Positions 50,025 through 58,641 of a DNA stretch of 64,000 nt are shown here, piece after piece (within the stretch, counting starts at the first letter, position 1; every line of letters starts with the position of its first letter). This DNA is from Streptomyces sp. Ag109_O5-10 (GTDB taxonomy: Bacteria; Actinomycetota; Actinomycetes; Streptomycetales; Streptomycetaceae): NCBI RefSeq assembly GCF_900105755.1, contig NZ_FNTQ01000001.1, positions 1,612,001 through 1,676,000 on the forward strand, written 5' to 3'. The notes beneath the pieces are model-generated. The model was not told the origin of the DNA, did not search any database, and saw nothing but the letters and a program-made list of their open reading frames with translations. The position numbers and the translations under genes are program-made.

Positions 50025-51824
50025 TCACCGCACCCGGAAGACCGGCCCACGGGGGGTGAACGGCAGGCGACGTCCGTCCGGGATCAGATAGGCGTGCTCA
50101 CGGCGCACCCGCAGGACGTCGCACCAGCCGTCGGTGATCACCAGGACCGGCGCGGCGGGCGGGAAGTCGTCGGCGCGCTGGAGCAGGTCGATGCCGGGCT
50201 GCAGGACCGTACCGCCGCGGCCGTGCACCCGGACCCGGCCGGCGATGTCGGTGGTCGGGAGGTAGCCGGCGTCGTGCGGGGCCGCGTCGCAGAAGACGAC
50301 ACGCGCGGCGGGTACGTCACGGGCCTCGGCGTAGGAGGCGATCGCGCCGAGGGCCTTGCCGAGCAGGGTGCGGTCCATGGAGCCGGAGGTGTCGAGGACC
50401 ACGCCGAAGGTGCAGCGGGCGACCTCCTCGGGCGGGAAGTACCGGCCGGCGCGCGGGATGTCCGGGGTGGACGACTGCCGGCGCGAGGGGCGGGCGTACG
50501 ACCGTACGGCCTCCGGGCGCGGCACGTACTCGTCGAACCAGCGGGCGAGCCGGGCGTCCCAGGGCAGCGGCGGATGGCTGAGGGCGCGGATCTCCTCGAC
50601 CAGCCCGCCGGGCAGCAGCCCCCGGTCCTGCGTCTGGTGCAGGTCGAGCCCCTGGCACAGTCCGCGCCGGTAGAACTCGTCGAGGTCGACGTAGGCGCCG
50701 GGCTGCCCGAGCGGCGCGCCCAGCACGTCACCGCGTCCCTTGCCGCGCAGGGTGGCGAGCCGCCGCATCCGCCTCAGGTCGACGGCGATCCGGTCGTACA
50801 CCTCCTCGGCCGACAGCCCCTTCAACCCGGCGTCGTACAGCAGCCCTTCGGGCATGGTGCCGACGCGCATCTCGACCAGCCAGCCGTTGATGACGTAGTC
50901 GCAGGCGATGTTGAAGAGGTAGTGGTCGCGGACGCCGAGGCGGTCGCCGTGGCGCAGGGCGGCGTGCAGCATCTCGTGGGCGAGGACGAACCGCCACTCC
51001 TCGTCGCTCATGGTCCGCAGCGGGTTGACGTAGATCTCGCCGGCCTCGGGGTTGACGGCGGCGACGGCGATGTCGTGGGCGCGGGCCAGTTCGGCGTCGG
51101 CGACGAGCCTGATGCCGGCCGCGATGCCGCCGAGCAGCGGGTAGGAGGAGACGAACCAGCTCAGCGCCTGTTCCCAGGGGCGCAGCGGAGTGGGCGGGCC
51201 GGACATGGAGGTGCGGCGGCCGCCGGCCAGGTCCATCGCCCGGGACATGGTGCGGGTCAGCGCGTGCGCGAACCCCACCTGCCAGTCGGGCACCTGCCCG
51301 GCCCACTTGTTCCAGGAGAGGAGGAGCTGGTCAGGCTCGCCGCCGTTCGTCCCCCCGCGCTCGTACGCTGCCGGGATGCCACCGGTCCGGCGCCAGCCGG
51401 CGGCGAGCCGCTCCTCGTCGCCCTCCGGGTAGGAGGCGGGCAGGTGGTCGGGGGCCTCGCCGACCGGGAAGGTCTCCAGGAAGCGGTTGACGACGGTGCA
51501 GCGGGCGGCGAGATCGTAACGGTCGGGCTGGTCACGCGGCCCGGTGGCGGCCGGGAGGTGCCCGAAGCCCAGATGAATGGTGCAGTGCGCCAGCGCCCAG
51601 GCCCATTCGGCGGGTTCGGCCAGCCGGGTGGCGTGCGCGTGCAGCACGCCGTCGGAGTCCGCGCGCACCAGCCCCTGCTGGGGGGCGAGTTCGCACTTCT
51701 CGTGCCGGCAGATCGTGAACTCCACGGCCCGCAGGGCTGGATTGGCCCGCAGCAGCTCCACACCAGCCGCGAAGTTCTCGGCGGCGGGGTCCTTCTTCTT
51801 GCGCGCGGCGGCGGCCCGGCTCAT
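50025..51824 (-). CDS. VWA-like metallopeptidase domain protein (DUF2201-type)
   Basis: 599 residues; ATG 51824 overlaps the MoxR stop. The N-terminal half is a predicted zinc-metallopeptidase domain with EEWRFVLAHEMLHAALRHGDRLGVRDH (HExxH). The C-terminal half is a VWA-like domain with VVLDTSGSMDRTLLGKALG (MIDAS DxSxS) and GRGGTVLQPGIDLL, VLVITDGWCDV. Paired MoxR ATPase and VWA protein typically form a chaperone-like machine that assembles or activates a metal-containing complex. No client gene is adjacent. Confidence 0.85.
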   Translation of the reverse strand: MSRAAAARKKKDPAAENFAAGVELLRANPALRAVEFTICRHEKCELAPQQGLVRADSDGVLHAHATRLAEPAEWAWALAHCTIHLGFGHLPAATGPRDQPDRYDLAARCTVVNRFLETFPVGEAPDHLPASYPEGDEERLAAGWRRTGGIPAAYERGGTNGGEPDQLLLSWNKWAGQVPDWQVGFAHALTRTMSRAMDLAGGRRTSMSGPPTPLRPWEQALSWFVSSYPLLGGIAAGIRLVADAELARAHDIAVAAVNPEAGEIYVNPLRTMSDEEWRFVLAHEMLHAALRHGDRLGVRDHYLFNIACDYVINGWLVEMRVGTMPEGLLYDAGLKGLSAEEVYDRIAVDLRRMRRLATLRGKGRGDVLGAPLGQPGAYVDLDEFYRRGLCQGLDLHQTQDRGLLPGGLVEEIRALSHPPLPWDARLARWFDEYVPRPEAVRSYARPSRRQSSTPDIPRAGRYFPPEEVARCTFGVVLDTSGSMDRTLLGKALGAIASYAEARDVPAARVVFCDAAPHDAGYLPTTDIAGRVRVHGRGGTVLQPGIDLLQRADDFPPAAPVLVITDGWCDVLRVRREHAYLIPDGRRLPFTPRGPVFRVR

Positions 51825-52882
51825 CGCCGGGCCTCCACCAGCCGGGGCATGTCCCGGGCCGCCTCGATCAGGAACCAGGCCGGCAGGACGGGGTTGCCGT
51901 CGGCGTCGGAGGCGATGACGGTCTGGGCGACCTCGACGGAGATCTCGGCCAGCTGCACCAGCAGCGACTTGGCCCGGTAGGCGGTCTGCCGGCCGTTCGC
52001 CGACATGTGCTCCTTGTCGACGGGCAGTTCCTTGACCAGCCGCCCCCGGAACGACTCGGCGAGGTAGTAGAGCAGGTCGCGGTCCTCGATCCGGGGCGGC
52101 CAGCCCGCGTCCCCCTTCAGGATGGCCTCGATCCCGAACCGGCTGCGCACGATCTTGACGTATCCGCAGAAGGCGGTGGCGTGCGCGGGGGTCAGCGTGC
52201 CGTGCGCCAGTACCTTGAGCGTCTCCTCGTCCAGGTCACGGCCGAAGGAGTGCAGGGCGTCGGAGAGCATGTGCCAGGAGCGCGGGGTGGAGAACGGCTC
52301 CTCGGTCTTCGGCGGCTTGGACCACAGGTGGTCGGGCCGGTCGGTGAGGTGGTCCAGGATCCACGGGTGGATGCCGGCCGCCCCGGCCCAGGCGAGCCAG
52401 TCGTGCGCGGAGGCCTCCAGGTGGACGTGGGTCAGCCGGTTGACGAGCGCGGAGGCGATGGGCCGGGCGAGGGCGTTGTCGGTGGCCCGGTTGCCGGCGC
52501 CGATGACGATCGAGCCCTTGGGCAGTTCGTAGTTCCCGATGCGCCGGTCGAGGATCAGCGAGTAGAACGCCTTCTGCACGTCGGGCGTGGCCGCGTTCAA
52601 CTCGTCGAGGAAGAGACAGTAGGGCTCGTCCCGGGCGATCGCTTCGGGCGGACAGAACACGGACCGCCCGTCCCGGATCTGCGGGACCCCGATGAGGTCC
52701 TCGGGCGCGAGCTGCGTGCCCAGCAGGCTCACGCACTCCAGCCCGAGCGACTCGGCGAACTCCCGCACCAGGGAGGACTTCCCGATGCCGGGCGCCCCCC
52801 AGATGAACACGGGCCGGACGGTGGCGAGACCGAGAAGAAGCTCGGGAATGCGAGAGGGCGTGACGGTCACGGCTGCCTGCAA
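51821..52882 (-). CDS. MoxR-family AAA+ ATPase
   Basis: 353 residues. TTG 52882 was chosen because AAGGAG lies 7 bp upstream; codons further upstream encode low-complexity sequence. Walker A FIWGAPGIGKSSLVREFAESL, Walker B YCLFLDELNAATPDVQKAFYSLILDRR, sensor 1 VIGAGNRATDNALARPIASALVNR. The C-terminal part contains a helical lid and LAESFRGRLVKELPVDKEHMSANG. It is translationally coupled with the VWA protein (ATGA). Function of the pair is unknown. Confidence 0.9.
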   Translation of the reverse strand: MQAAVTVTPSRIPELLLGLATVRPVFIWGAPGIGKSSLVREFAESLGLECVSLLGTQLAPEDLIGVPQIRDGRSVFCPPEAIARDEPYCLFLDELNAATPDVQKAFYSLILDRRIGNYELPKGSIVIGAGNRATDNALARPIASALVNRLTHVHLEASAHDWLAWAGAAGIHPWILDHLTDRPDHLWSKPPKTEEPFSTPRSWHMLSDALHSFGRDLDEETLKVLAHGTLTPAHATAFCGYVKIVRSRFGIEAILKGDAGWPPRIEDRDLLYYLAESFRGRLVKELPVDKEHMSANGRQTAYRAKSLLVQLAEISVEVAQTVIASDADGNPVLPAWFLIEAARDMPRLVEARR

Positions 52883-53005
52883 GAGGCTGCTCCTTGGGGA
52901 AGTCCGAGAGAGGTGCGACTCGAACAGTGTGAGCCGGGAGCGGAAGGAACGCAGCCGATTATTCGCCGGTGAGGACGCGCTCCGACAGGGGCGCCGGGGG
53001 TACCA

Positions 53006-53041
53006 CCGGCCGAAGGCTGGGGAGGAACTGCGCGACCAGCC
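53006..53041. repeat. Interspersed Streptomyces-type intergenic repeat, copy 2
   Basis: CCGGCCGAAGGCTGGGG followed by AGGAACTGCGCGACCAGCC. It matches 34863-34899 apart from one G in the run. It lies between the MoxR gene and the end of the phosphodiesterase gene. Confidence 0.75.
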
Positions 53042-53064
53042 CCCACCCATCCGCACCCGACCGG

Positions 53065-55140
53065 CTACGCGGCCCTCTCCCCCTCCGCGGACAAGGGAAC
53101 CTGCGGCCCGTCCGCCTCTTGAAGCCACCGCCGCAGCACTCGATGCACGGCCTCGGCCCCCACGAGCTCTTCTCCGTCCCCTGCCGGCTCGGAGACACGG
53201 ACCGGCGACAACAGGAACGGCCGCCCCTGCGCGCCCCCCAACCCCCCGTGCGACCCGATCTGCTCCTCGAACGCGAGGACTTCGCCGCTCTCCGGGTCGT
53301 ACCAGGAGTTGACCATGATGTCGGCGGTGTGCGGAAAGGAGTGCGTCCGCCGCACCGCGTCGGCGGCGCCCGCCCCGAACACGGCCAGCGGCCCCGCGTG
53401 GCCGTCCAGCCGGTCGAGCGGGATCTCCGCGCCGTACGCGCCGAGCACCACCCCGCCGTGCACCTCGCTGCGCACCAGCAGGAACCCGACGCCGGGATGG
53501 TTGGCGAGAGTGGTGAGCAGCGCGGGGTGGCGGGCGTCCAGCTCCTCCTTGGTCATGCGGTGCGGCACGTCAGGGAAGGAGACCAGGCCGAGGTTGCCGG
53601 AGGCGAGCACGACCGGCTCCGAGTGCCGGGTCGGCCGGTGCTTCTCGCCGCCCTCCTCGACCGGCCTGCGCAGCGCCGCGCGGACGGCGGCCCGTGCCTC
53701 CGTGCCGCTGTGGGTGCGCTCGGCCCTGCGCGGCACGTGCAGTCCGCAGCCGGCCCGGACCAGGTCGCCGAGGCTGAGTCCGTAGCGGGTGTGGAAGGTC
53801 TCGCCGGGGCTCTGACCGTGGTCGGAGAGGACGACGATCCGGTACGGGCGGGGGGCGTGTTCCGCGGCCTTCTCGATCAGGGCGAGGGCGCGGTCCAGGC
53901 GTTGCAGCACCTTCTCGGCGTCCCGGCTGTGCGGTCCCGAGTGGTGGGCGACCTCGTCGTAGGCGACCAGGTCGGCGTAGACGGCGGTGCGGCCGACGAG
54001 CAGGTCTCCCATGACCGCGGCGACGACGACGTCCCGTTCGACGACGGTCGCGAAGGCGCGGACGAAGGGGTAGAGGCCGCCCCGTTTGACGCGCGGGCGC
54101 TGCTTGCGGAGCCGGGCCGCGGTGGACTGGCCGATCTCGCGGCCGACCTCGGCGAAGAAGGAGAGCGCGGTGCGCACGGCGTTGGCCGGGTCGGCGAAGT
54201 ACGCGAAGTAACCGGCGCGGGAACGGTTCTCCCGGCCGCGGCGGCGGGTGGCTATGGACAGGACGAGGGCCTGTTCGTCGGCGCCGCCGCCGAAGAGGTT
54301 GCCACGGCTGGCGCCGTCCAGGGAGAGCAGTCCCCCGTCGGCGGTGCGCTCGGTGGCCCGGCGCTGGAGTTCGGCGGCGCTGGTCGGCCGGTTGCAGACC
54401 ATCACCTCGCTGCTGTCCTTCTCGTACCAGCGGAAGGCGGGGACGTCGAAGGTGGAGCCGTGCAGGATGCCGAGCTGGCTGGCACCGGTCTGGCTGGACC
54501 AGTCGGTGCGCCAGGGGGTGAGCCGGTGGGTGGGTGGTGCCCCGCCCGCGCCCAGCCAGCCGGCCACGGTCGGCATCAGGCCCTTGGCGACGGCGGCGGT
54601 CAGGACGTCGTGGCCGACGCCGTCGAGCTGCAGGAAGACGGTGCCGGGGGTGGCCCGGCAGGGCGGGTGGGATCTGCGGCGGCGGGTGGCGAGCCGGGAG
54701 AGCCGGCGGCGGTAGGCGTCGTCGTCGCGGACGGCGAGGGCACCGCCGGTGGCGGAGGCGACGGCGGACATCACGGCGGCCACGATCACGGCGGTCTCCG
54801 GTGCGGCCTCGCTCTGCCCGGAGGGGTTGATGCGCAGGGCGAGGAGGAGCAGGGAGCCGTTGAGGAAGAAGACCAGCAGGCCGAGGACGAGGGCGGGGAC
54901 CAGCAGCAGGAGCCGTACAAGAAGGGGCCAGACGACGGCCGAGAGCACACCGAAGGCACCGGCGCCGAAGGCCGCGGTCATCGCGATGCGGGTCGCGCTG
55001 TCACCGTCGGGTGACTGGAGCTGGAAGTCGGGCAGGAGACCGGCGAGGACCAGCATGGTGACGGTGGACACCGCCCACACCGTGACGCTCCGCCCGACCT
55101 GACTGACGACCCGCCGCCACCGCACGCCCCGCCACCGCAC
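53065..55140 (-). CDS. Membrane-anchored type I phosphodiesterase / alkaline phosphatase-fold protein
   Basis: 691 residues from GTG 55140. The N-terminal third (15-140) contains about four transmembrane helices in a holin-like arrangement (VWAVSTVTMLVLAGLLPDFQLQSPDG, LLVRLLLLVPALVLGLLVFFLNGSLLLLAL). The remainder is an alkaline-phosphatase-superfamily domain: TVFLQLDGVGHDVLTAAVAKGLMPTVAGWL (metal Asp), TDWSSQTGASQLGILHG (nucleophile probably Thr or Ser here), YADLVAYDEVAHHSGPHS, IVVLSDHGQSPGETF (D-H-G). The C-terminal part has HSFPHTADIMVNSWYDPESGEVLAFEEQIGSHGGLGGAQ. It may hydrolyse a phosphodiester in membranes or cell-wall polymers. Substrate unknown. Confidence 0.85.
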   Translation of the reverse strand: MRWRGVRWRRVVSQVGRSVTVWAVSTVTMLVLAGLLPDFQLQSPDGDSATRIAMTAAFGAGAFGVLSAVVWPLLVRLLLLVPALVLGLLVFFLNGSLLLLALRINPSGQSEAAPETAVIVAAVMSAVASATGGALAVRDDDAYRRRLSRLATRRRRSHPPCRATPGTVFLQLDGVGHDVLTAAVAKGLMPTVAGWLGAGGAPPTHRLTPWRTDWSSQTGASQLGILHGSTFDVPAFRWYEKDSSEVMVCNRPTSAAELQRRATERTADGGLLSLDGASRGNLFGGGADEQALVLSIATRRRGRENRSRAGYFAYFADPANAVRTALSFFAEVGREIGQSTAARLRKQRPRVKRGGLYPFVRAFATVVERDVVVAAVMGDLLVGRTAVYADLVAYDEVAHHSGPHSRDAEKVLQRLDRALALIEKAAEHAPRPYRIVVLSDHGQSPGETFHTRYGLSLGDLVRAGCGLHVPRRAERTHSGTEARAAVRAALRRPVEEGGEKHRPTRHSEPVVLASGNLGLVSFPDVPHRMTKEELDARHPALLTTLANHPGVGFLLVRSEVHGGVVLGAYGAEIPLDRLDGHAGPLAVFGAGAADAVRRTHSFPHTADIMVNSWYDPESGEVLAFEEQIGSHGGLGGAQGRPFLLSPVRVSEPAGDGEELVGAEAVHRVLRRWLQEADGPQVPLSAEGERAA

Positions 55141-55535
55141 GCCCCACCGACCTCACGTCCGCGCCCCCGCCGGATGCGGGTCTGCTCGCGTCAACACTGT
55201 CACACGGGGGCGGCCCGGAAGCGGTCGACCAGGGTGCGTTGGGCAGCACCAGCCGCCCCGGTGGGGGGCGGTACCCTCGCGGCGGACGCGGGCACCCCGA
55301 CGCTCTGGACAATCCAGCGCGGTCTCGGCCCCCCTCCCCCCGAACCCCCCACGGAGGCCGCGCACCGTCACGGCGCACGCAGGCGACCCGATGCGCTCGA
55401 CAAGGCCGTGCGGTGTCGGCACTCCGCATCCGCCGCGGCGGTGCTCAGCCACGCCGGCGGGGGCCGGCGGCGCCGTGGCCACGGCTGCCCGGCCGGCAGG
55501 GCGCGGCGCGGCTCCGCCGCTCGGCGGTTCCGGCC
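55141..55535. other. Intergenic region without recognised gene
   Basis: 395 bp. All open frames here are GC-skewed shadows. A possible -35 (TTGACG) for the phosphodiesterase occurs on the minus strand near 55190. GC-rich complementary stretches (for example around 55480-55520) may fold. I see nothing else. Confidence 0.4.
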
Positions 55536-55967
55536 CTACCGGCCGTCGTAACCCGCCGTCGGCATGGAGAGCCTGCGGTGGACGCGGGCCTTCATCTGGG
55601 CGTCGTAGCAGGGCTCGGCCCGCCCCACCGTCTCCACCCGGACACCGCGTCTCGCGCACTCCGCCATGAAGTCCTCGACCGACGACAGCGCGCTCTCCAG
55701 GACCCGTCTGCTCGGGGCGACGAAGACGTCCAGACCGGGCCGGACGCCGGCCCACAGGGCGCTGTGGTCGGGGCGCAGGCCGCGGACGAGGAGTTCGCGG
55801 GCGATGACGTAGCCGTGCTCCACGGCCCAGCGCGCGCACATCGCGTGCTGGCTGCGGGAGTCGACCAGGAAGGGGTCGATCTCCAGGTCCTCCAAGGGCG
55901 TCAGACTCGCGATCGCGGTCACCCGCACCGGCGCGAGCCCGCCGGAGGCACCCCGTACCTGTCCCAT
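55536..55967 (-). CDS. Hypothetical protein with resolvase-like pattern
   Basis: 143 residues from ATG 55967. It reads MGQVRGASGGLAPVRVTAIASL, then DSRSQHAMCARWAVEHGYVIARELLVRGLRPDHSALWAGVRPGLDVFVAPSRRVLESALSSVEDFMAECARRGVRVETVGRAEP. The alternation RWAVEHGYVIARELLV and DVFVAPSRRVLESALSS resembles the catalytic-domain fold of serine recombinases, but no catalytic Ser-Arg set is evident. It is alone between the phosphodiesterase and the plus-strand MBL gene. Function unknown. Confidence 0.5.
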   Translation of the reverse strand: MGQVRGASGGLAPVRVTAIASLTPLEDLEIDPFLVDSRSQHAMCARWAVEHGYVIARELLVRGLRPDHSALWAGVRPGLDVFVAPSRRVLESALSSVEDFMAECARRGVRVETVGRAEPCYDAQMKARVHRRLSMPTAGYDGR

Positions 55968-56050
55968 GGCGTCCCCCTCACCTCCGGGTTTCGCCGCCGA
56001 CCCTACTCCTGCACGTAGGCTTCGGGGAGTCGCGCGAAGGAGGCAAAGAG

Positions 56051-56824
56051 GTGCCGGTGGAGATCACCTGGTGGGGTCACGCCACCTGCACGATCGAGGA
56101 TTCGGGCGTACGCCTGCTCACCGATCCTCTGTTCGCGCGCCGGCTCGCCCACCTGCGCCGCCGCCGGGGCGCCCCGCCGCCGCCCGCGGCCCGCCGCGCG
56201 GACCTCGCGCTCGTCTCCCACCTGCACGCGGACCATCTGCACGTCCCCTCGCTCGCCGGGCTCGCCCCGGGCACGCGCCTGCTCGTGCCCCGGGGCGCAC
56301 CACGGGCGGTCCCCGCGCTCCGACGCCTCCGTCAGCTGCGGATCACCGAGGTGGGCGTCGGGGACGAGATACGCGTCGGCCCCCTCCTCGTACGGGCCGT
56401 CCCCGCGCTGCACGACGGCCGCCGGCTGCCCCTCGGACCGCACCGCTCGCCCGCCCTCGGGTACGTCGTCGAGGGCGCGGCGCGGACGTACTTCGCCGGG
56501 GACACCGGGCTGTTCGACGAGATGGCCGCGGCGGTCGGGCCGGTGGACGTGGCCCTGCTGCCGGTCGGCGGCTGGGGCCCGTACCTCGGGGAGGGCCACC
56601 TGGACGCCGGGCGGGCGGCACGCGCGCTGGCGCGGCTGGCGCCGCGCAGCGCGGTGCCGGTGCACTACGGGACGTACTGGCCGATCGGCATGGACGGGGT
56701 GCGCCCGCACGAGTTCCACACGCCCGGCGACGAGTTCGTGCGCCTCGCGGCCGAGTACGCGCCGCACGTGGCGGTGCACCGGCTCGGCCACGGGGAGAGC
56801 GTGCGGCTGGAGGTCGCGCGGTGA
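56051..56824 (+). CDS. Metallo-beta-lactamase-fold hydrolase (UlaG/RomA-like)
   Basis: 257 residues from GTG 56051 (AAGGAGG at about 7 bp). Motifs: ITWWGHATCTIEDSGVRLLTDP, LALVSHLHADHLHVPSLAG (HxHxDH), GYVVEGAARTYFAGDTGLFDEMA, LLPVGGWGPYLGEGHLDAGRAARALARLAPRSAVPVHYGTYWP. It has the full set of metal ligands expected for the class. The stop overlaps the DedA start (GTGA), so the two are co-translated. Substrate unknown. Confidence 0.88.
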   Translation: MPVEITWWGHATCTIEDSGVRLLTDPLFARRLAHLRRRRGAPPPPAARRADLALVSHLHADHLHVPSLAGLAPGTRLLVPRGAPRAVPALRRLRQLRITEVGVGDEIRVGPLLVRAVPALHDGRRLPLGPHRSPALGYVVEGAARTYFAGDTGLFDEMAAAVGPVDVALLPVGGWGPYLGEGHLDAGRAARALARLAPRSAVPVHYGTYWPIGMDGVRPHEFHTPGDEFVRLAAEYAPHVAVHRLGHGESVRLEVAR

Positions 56825-57474
56825 GACTGCTGGTGGTCATGGCGGCCGCCGCCGGCTCCACCGCGGCGACCTCGTCGTCGACCGAGTCCGCGCAGCAGGC
56901 GATCGGGTATCCGACGCTGTTCCTGCTGGTGCTCATCGGGGCGTTGGTGCCGGTGATACCGACGGGGGCGCTGGTGAGCTCGGCGGCGGTGGTGGCGTTC
57001 CATCAGACGGCGCCGTTCGCGCTGGTGCTGGTGTTCGTGACGGCGTCGCTGGCGGCCTTCCTGGGGGACGCGGCGCTGTACTGGCTGGGACGGCGGGGGC
57101 TGCGGTCGAAGAACGGGTCGCGGTGGCTGGAGGCGCTACGGGCGCGGGCGCCGGAGGAACGGCTGGAACAGGCGCAGGGGAAGCTGGCCGAGCACGGGGT
57201 CGCCGTGCTGGTGCTGTCCCGGCTGGTGCCGGCCGGCCGGATACCCGTGATGCTGGCGTGTCTGCTGGCGGAGTGGCCGTTGCGGCGGTTCGCGCGGGGG
57301 AACGTGGCGGCGTGCCTGGCGTGGGCGGTGACGTATCAGGTGATCGGGATTCTGGGCGGGTCGCTGTTTCCGGAGCCGTGGGAAGGGGTGGTGGCGGCGG
57401 TGGGGCTGACCGTCGTCATCAGTGTGGCGCCCGGTGTGTGGCGGCGGGTTCGGGGTGGTGCGGTGCGTGCGTAG
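56821..57474 (+). CDS. DedA-family membrane protein
   Basis: 217 residues from GTG 56821. Typical segments: YPTLFLLVLIGALVPVIPTGALVSSAAVVAFHQ, FLGDAALYWLGRRGLRSKNGSRWLEALR, VAVLVLSRLVPAGRIPVMLACLLAEWPLRRFARGNVAACLAWAVTYQVIGILGGSLFPEPW. The R-x-(V/I)-P-A-G-R motif is present. DedA proteins are thought to act as lipid flippases for undecaprenyl phosphate or phosphatidylethanolamine. Coupled with the upstream MBL-fold gene. Confidence 0.88.
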   Translation: MRLLVVMAAAAGSTAATSSSTESAQQAIGYPTLFLLVLIGALVPVIPTGALVSSAAVVAFHQTAPFALVLVFVTASLAAFLGDAALYWLGRRGLRSKNGSRWLEALRARAPEERLEQAQGKLAEHGVAVLVLSRLVPAGRIPVMLACLLAEWPLRRFARGNVAACLAWAVTYQVIGILGGSLFPEPWEGVVAAVGLTVVISVAPGVWRRVRGGAVRA

Positions 57475-57490
57475 CCGCGGGCGGGTGGGG

Positions 57491-57517
57491 GCCGGCCGCG
57501 CGGTTCCCCGCGCCCCC
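57491..57517. repeat. Interspersed hairpin repeat (GCGCGGTTCCCCGCGC type)
   Basis: GCGCGG (57498-57503), TTCC, CCGCGC (57508-57513) within a GC-rich block common between Streptomyces genes. It probably also serves as a terminator between the convergent DedA and MBL genes. Confidence 0.65.
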
Positions 57518-57528
57518 AGGAGGGCGCT

Positions 57529-58641
57529 CTAGTCGGCGGCGCTCCGAAGTGAGGTCCGTTCCAGGACCCTCGACCCGCCCACCGGCAGGTCCCACAGGTC
57601 CTCCCGGGCCAGCTCCGCCTTCTCCCAGGCCGCCCGCACCCGGGTCAGCGGCTCCAGGACCGGCTCCGCCGAGAGGATGAAGGTGCCCCAGTGCATGGGG
57701 GCCATCCGCCTCGCTCCGAGGTCCTGCGTCGCCTGTACCGCCTCCTCGGGGTCCAGGTGGACGTCGCTGAGCCACCAGCGGGGGTCGTAGGCGCCGATGG
57801 GCATGAGGGCGAGGTCGATGCCGGGGTAGCGGCGGCCGATGCGGGAGAACCAGTGGCCGTAGCCGGTGTCGCCGGCGAAGTAGACGCGGCCGCCGTCGGG
57901 GGCGGTGAGGACCCAGCCGCCCCACAGGCTGTGGCAGGTGTCGATGAGGGTGCGCTTGGACCAGTGGTGGGCGGGGACGAAGTCGAAGCGGACCCCGGAC
58001 AGTTCGGCCGCCTCCCACCAGTCCAGCTCGGTGACGGTGGTGAAGCGGCGGCGCCGGAACCAGCGGCCGAGACCGGCCGGCACGAACACCGGGGTGTCGC
58101 GCGGGAGGCGGCGCAGGGTGGGGGCGTCCAGGTGGTCGTAGTGGTTGTGGCTGATGACGACCGCGTCGACGCGCGGCAGGGTCTCCCAGGGGACACCGAC
58201 CGGGGTGACGCGGGCCGGGGTGCCGAGGATGCGGCGGGACCAGACCGGGTCGGTGAGGACGGTCAGACCGCCGGTCCGGACCACCCAACTGGCGTGTCCC
58301 GCCCAGGTAACGGCGACGGTGTCGACGTCCGCGCCGGGCAGCGGGCCCGGTTCGCAGGGCAGCCGGCCGACGTCGGCGAGGCCCTCCCGGCCGGGGCGGA
58401 CGGAGCCCTCGCGGGCGAACCGGGCCATGGCCTTGAGGCCGGGCAGCGGGGCGGTCAGCCGGTCGTGGAAGGTCCGCGGCCAGACTCGGAGTTCGCCCAG
58501 CGGGCGGGGTTCGGCGAGCGGCGGGAACGGCGGCGTGCGGGTGGCGGTAGCGGCTTCGCCGGTGGTCGTGGCAGTCGTCGTGGTGACGGGCGTCGTGGTG
58601 GCAGTCGTCGTGGACCCTGGCTCATGCGTCTGCTGCGTCAT
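57529..58641 (-). CDS. Metallo-beta-lactamase-fold hydrolase (NAPE-PLD-like)
   Basis: 370 residues from ATG 58641 (GGGAG at 8 bp; the ATG at 58656 has none). A Thr-rich N-terminus (TTTATTTPVTTTTATTT) precedes LRVWPRTFHDRLTAPLPGLKAMARF. Then VAVTWAGHASWVVRTGGLTVLTDPVWS, VDAVVISHNHYDHLDAPTLRRL (HxHxDH), RFDFVPAHHWSKR, RVYFAGDTGYGHWFSRIG and MAPMHWGTF. This is the N-acyl-phosphatidylethanolamine-hydrolysing phospholipase D-like group. ATG overlaps the preceding aminotransferase-like gene's stop. Confidence 0.88.
   Translation of the reverse strand: MTQQTHEPGSTTTATTTPVTTTTATTTGEAATATRTPPFPPLAEPRPLGELRVWPRTFHDRLTAPLPGLKAMARFAREGSVRPGREGLADVGRLPCEPGPLPGADVDTVAVTWAGHASWVVRTGGLTVLTDPVWSRRILGTPARVTPVGVPWETLPRVDAVVISHNHYDHLDAPTLRRLPRDTPVFVPAGLGRWFRRRRFTTVTELDWWEAAELSGVRFDFVPAHHWSKRTLIDTCHSLWGGWVLTAPDGGRVYFAGDTGYGHWFSRIGRRYPGIDLALMPIGAYDPRWWLSDVHLDPEEAVQATQDLGARRMAPMHWGTFILSAEPVLEPLTRVRAAWEKAELAREDLWDLPVGGSRVLERTSLRSAAD

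Noticed and set aside
56051-58641. Either metallo-beta-lactamase-fold protein as the missing PqqB
   Set aside because: Both match UlaG/RomA-like or NAPE-PLD-like groups, are almost 30 kb from the pqq genes and lack a link to PQQ; PqqB has its own conserved pattern.
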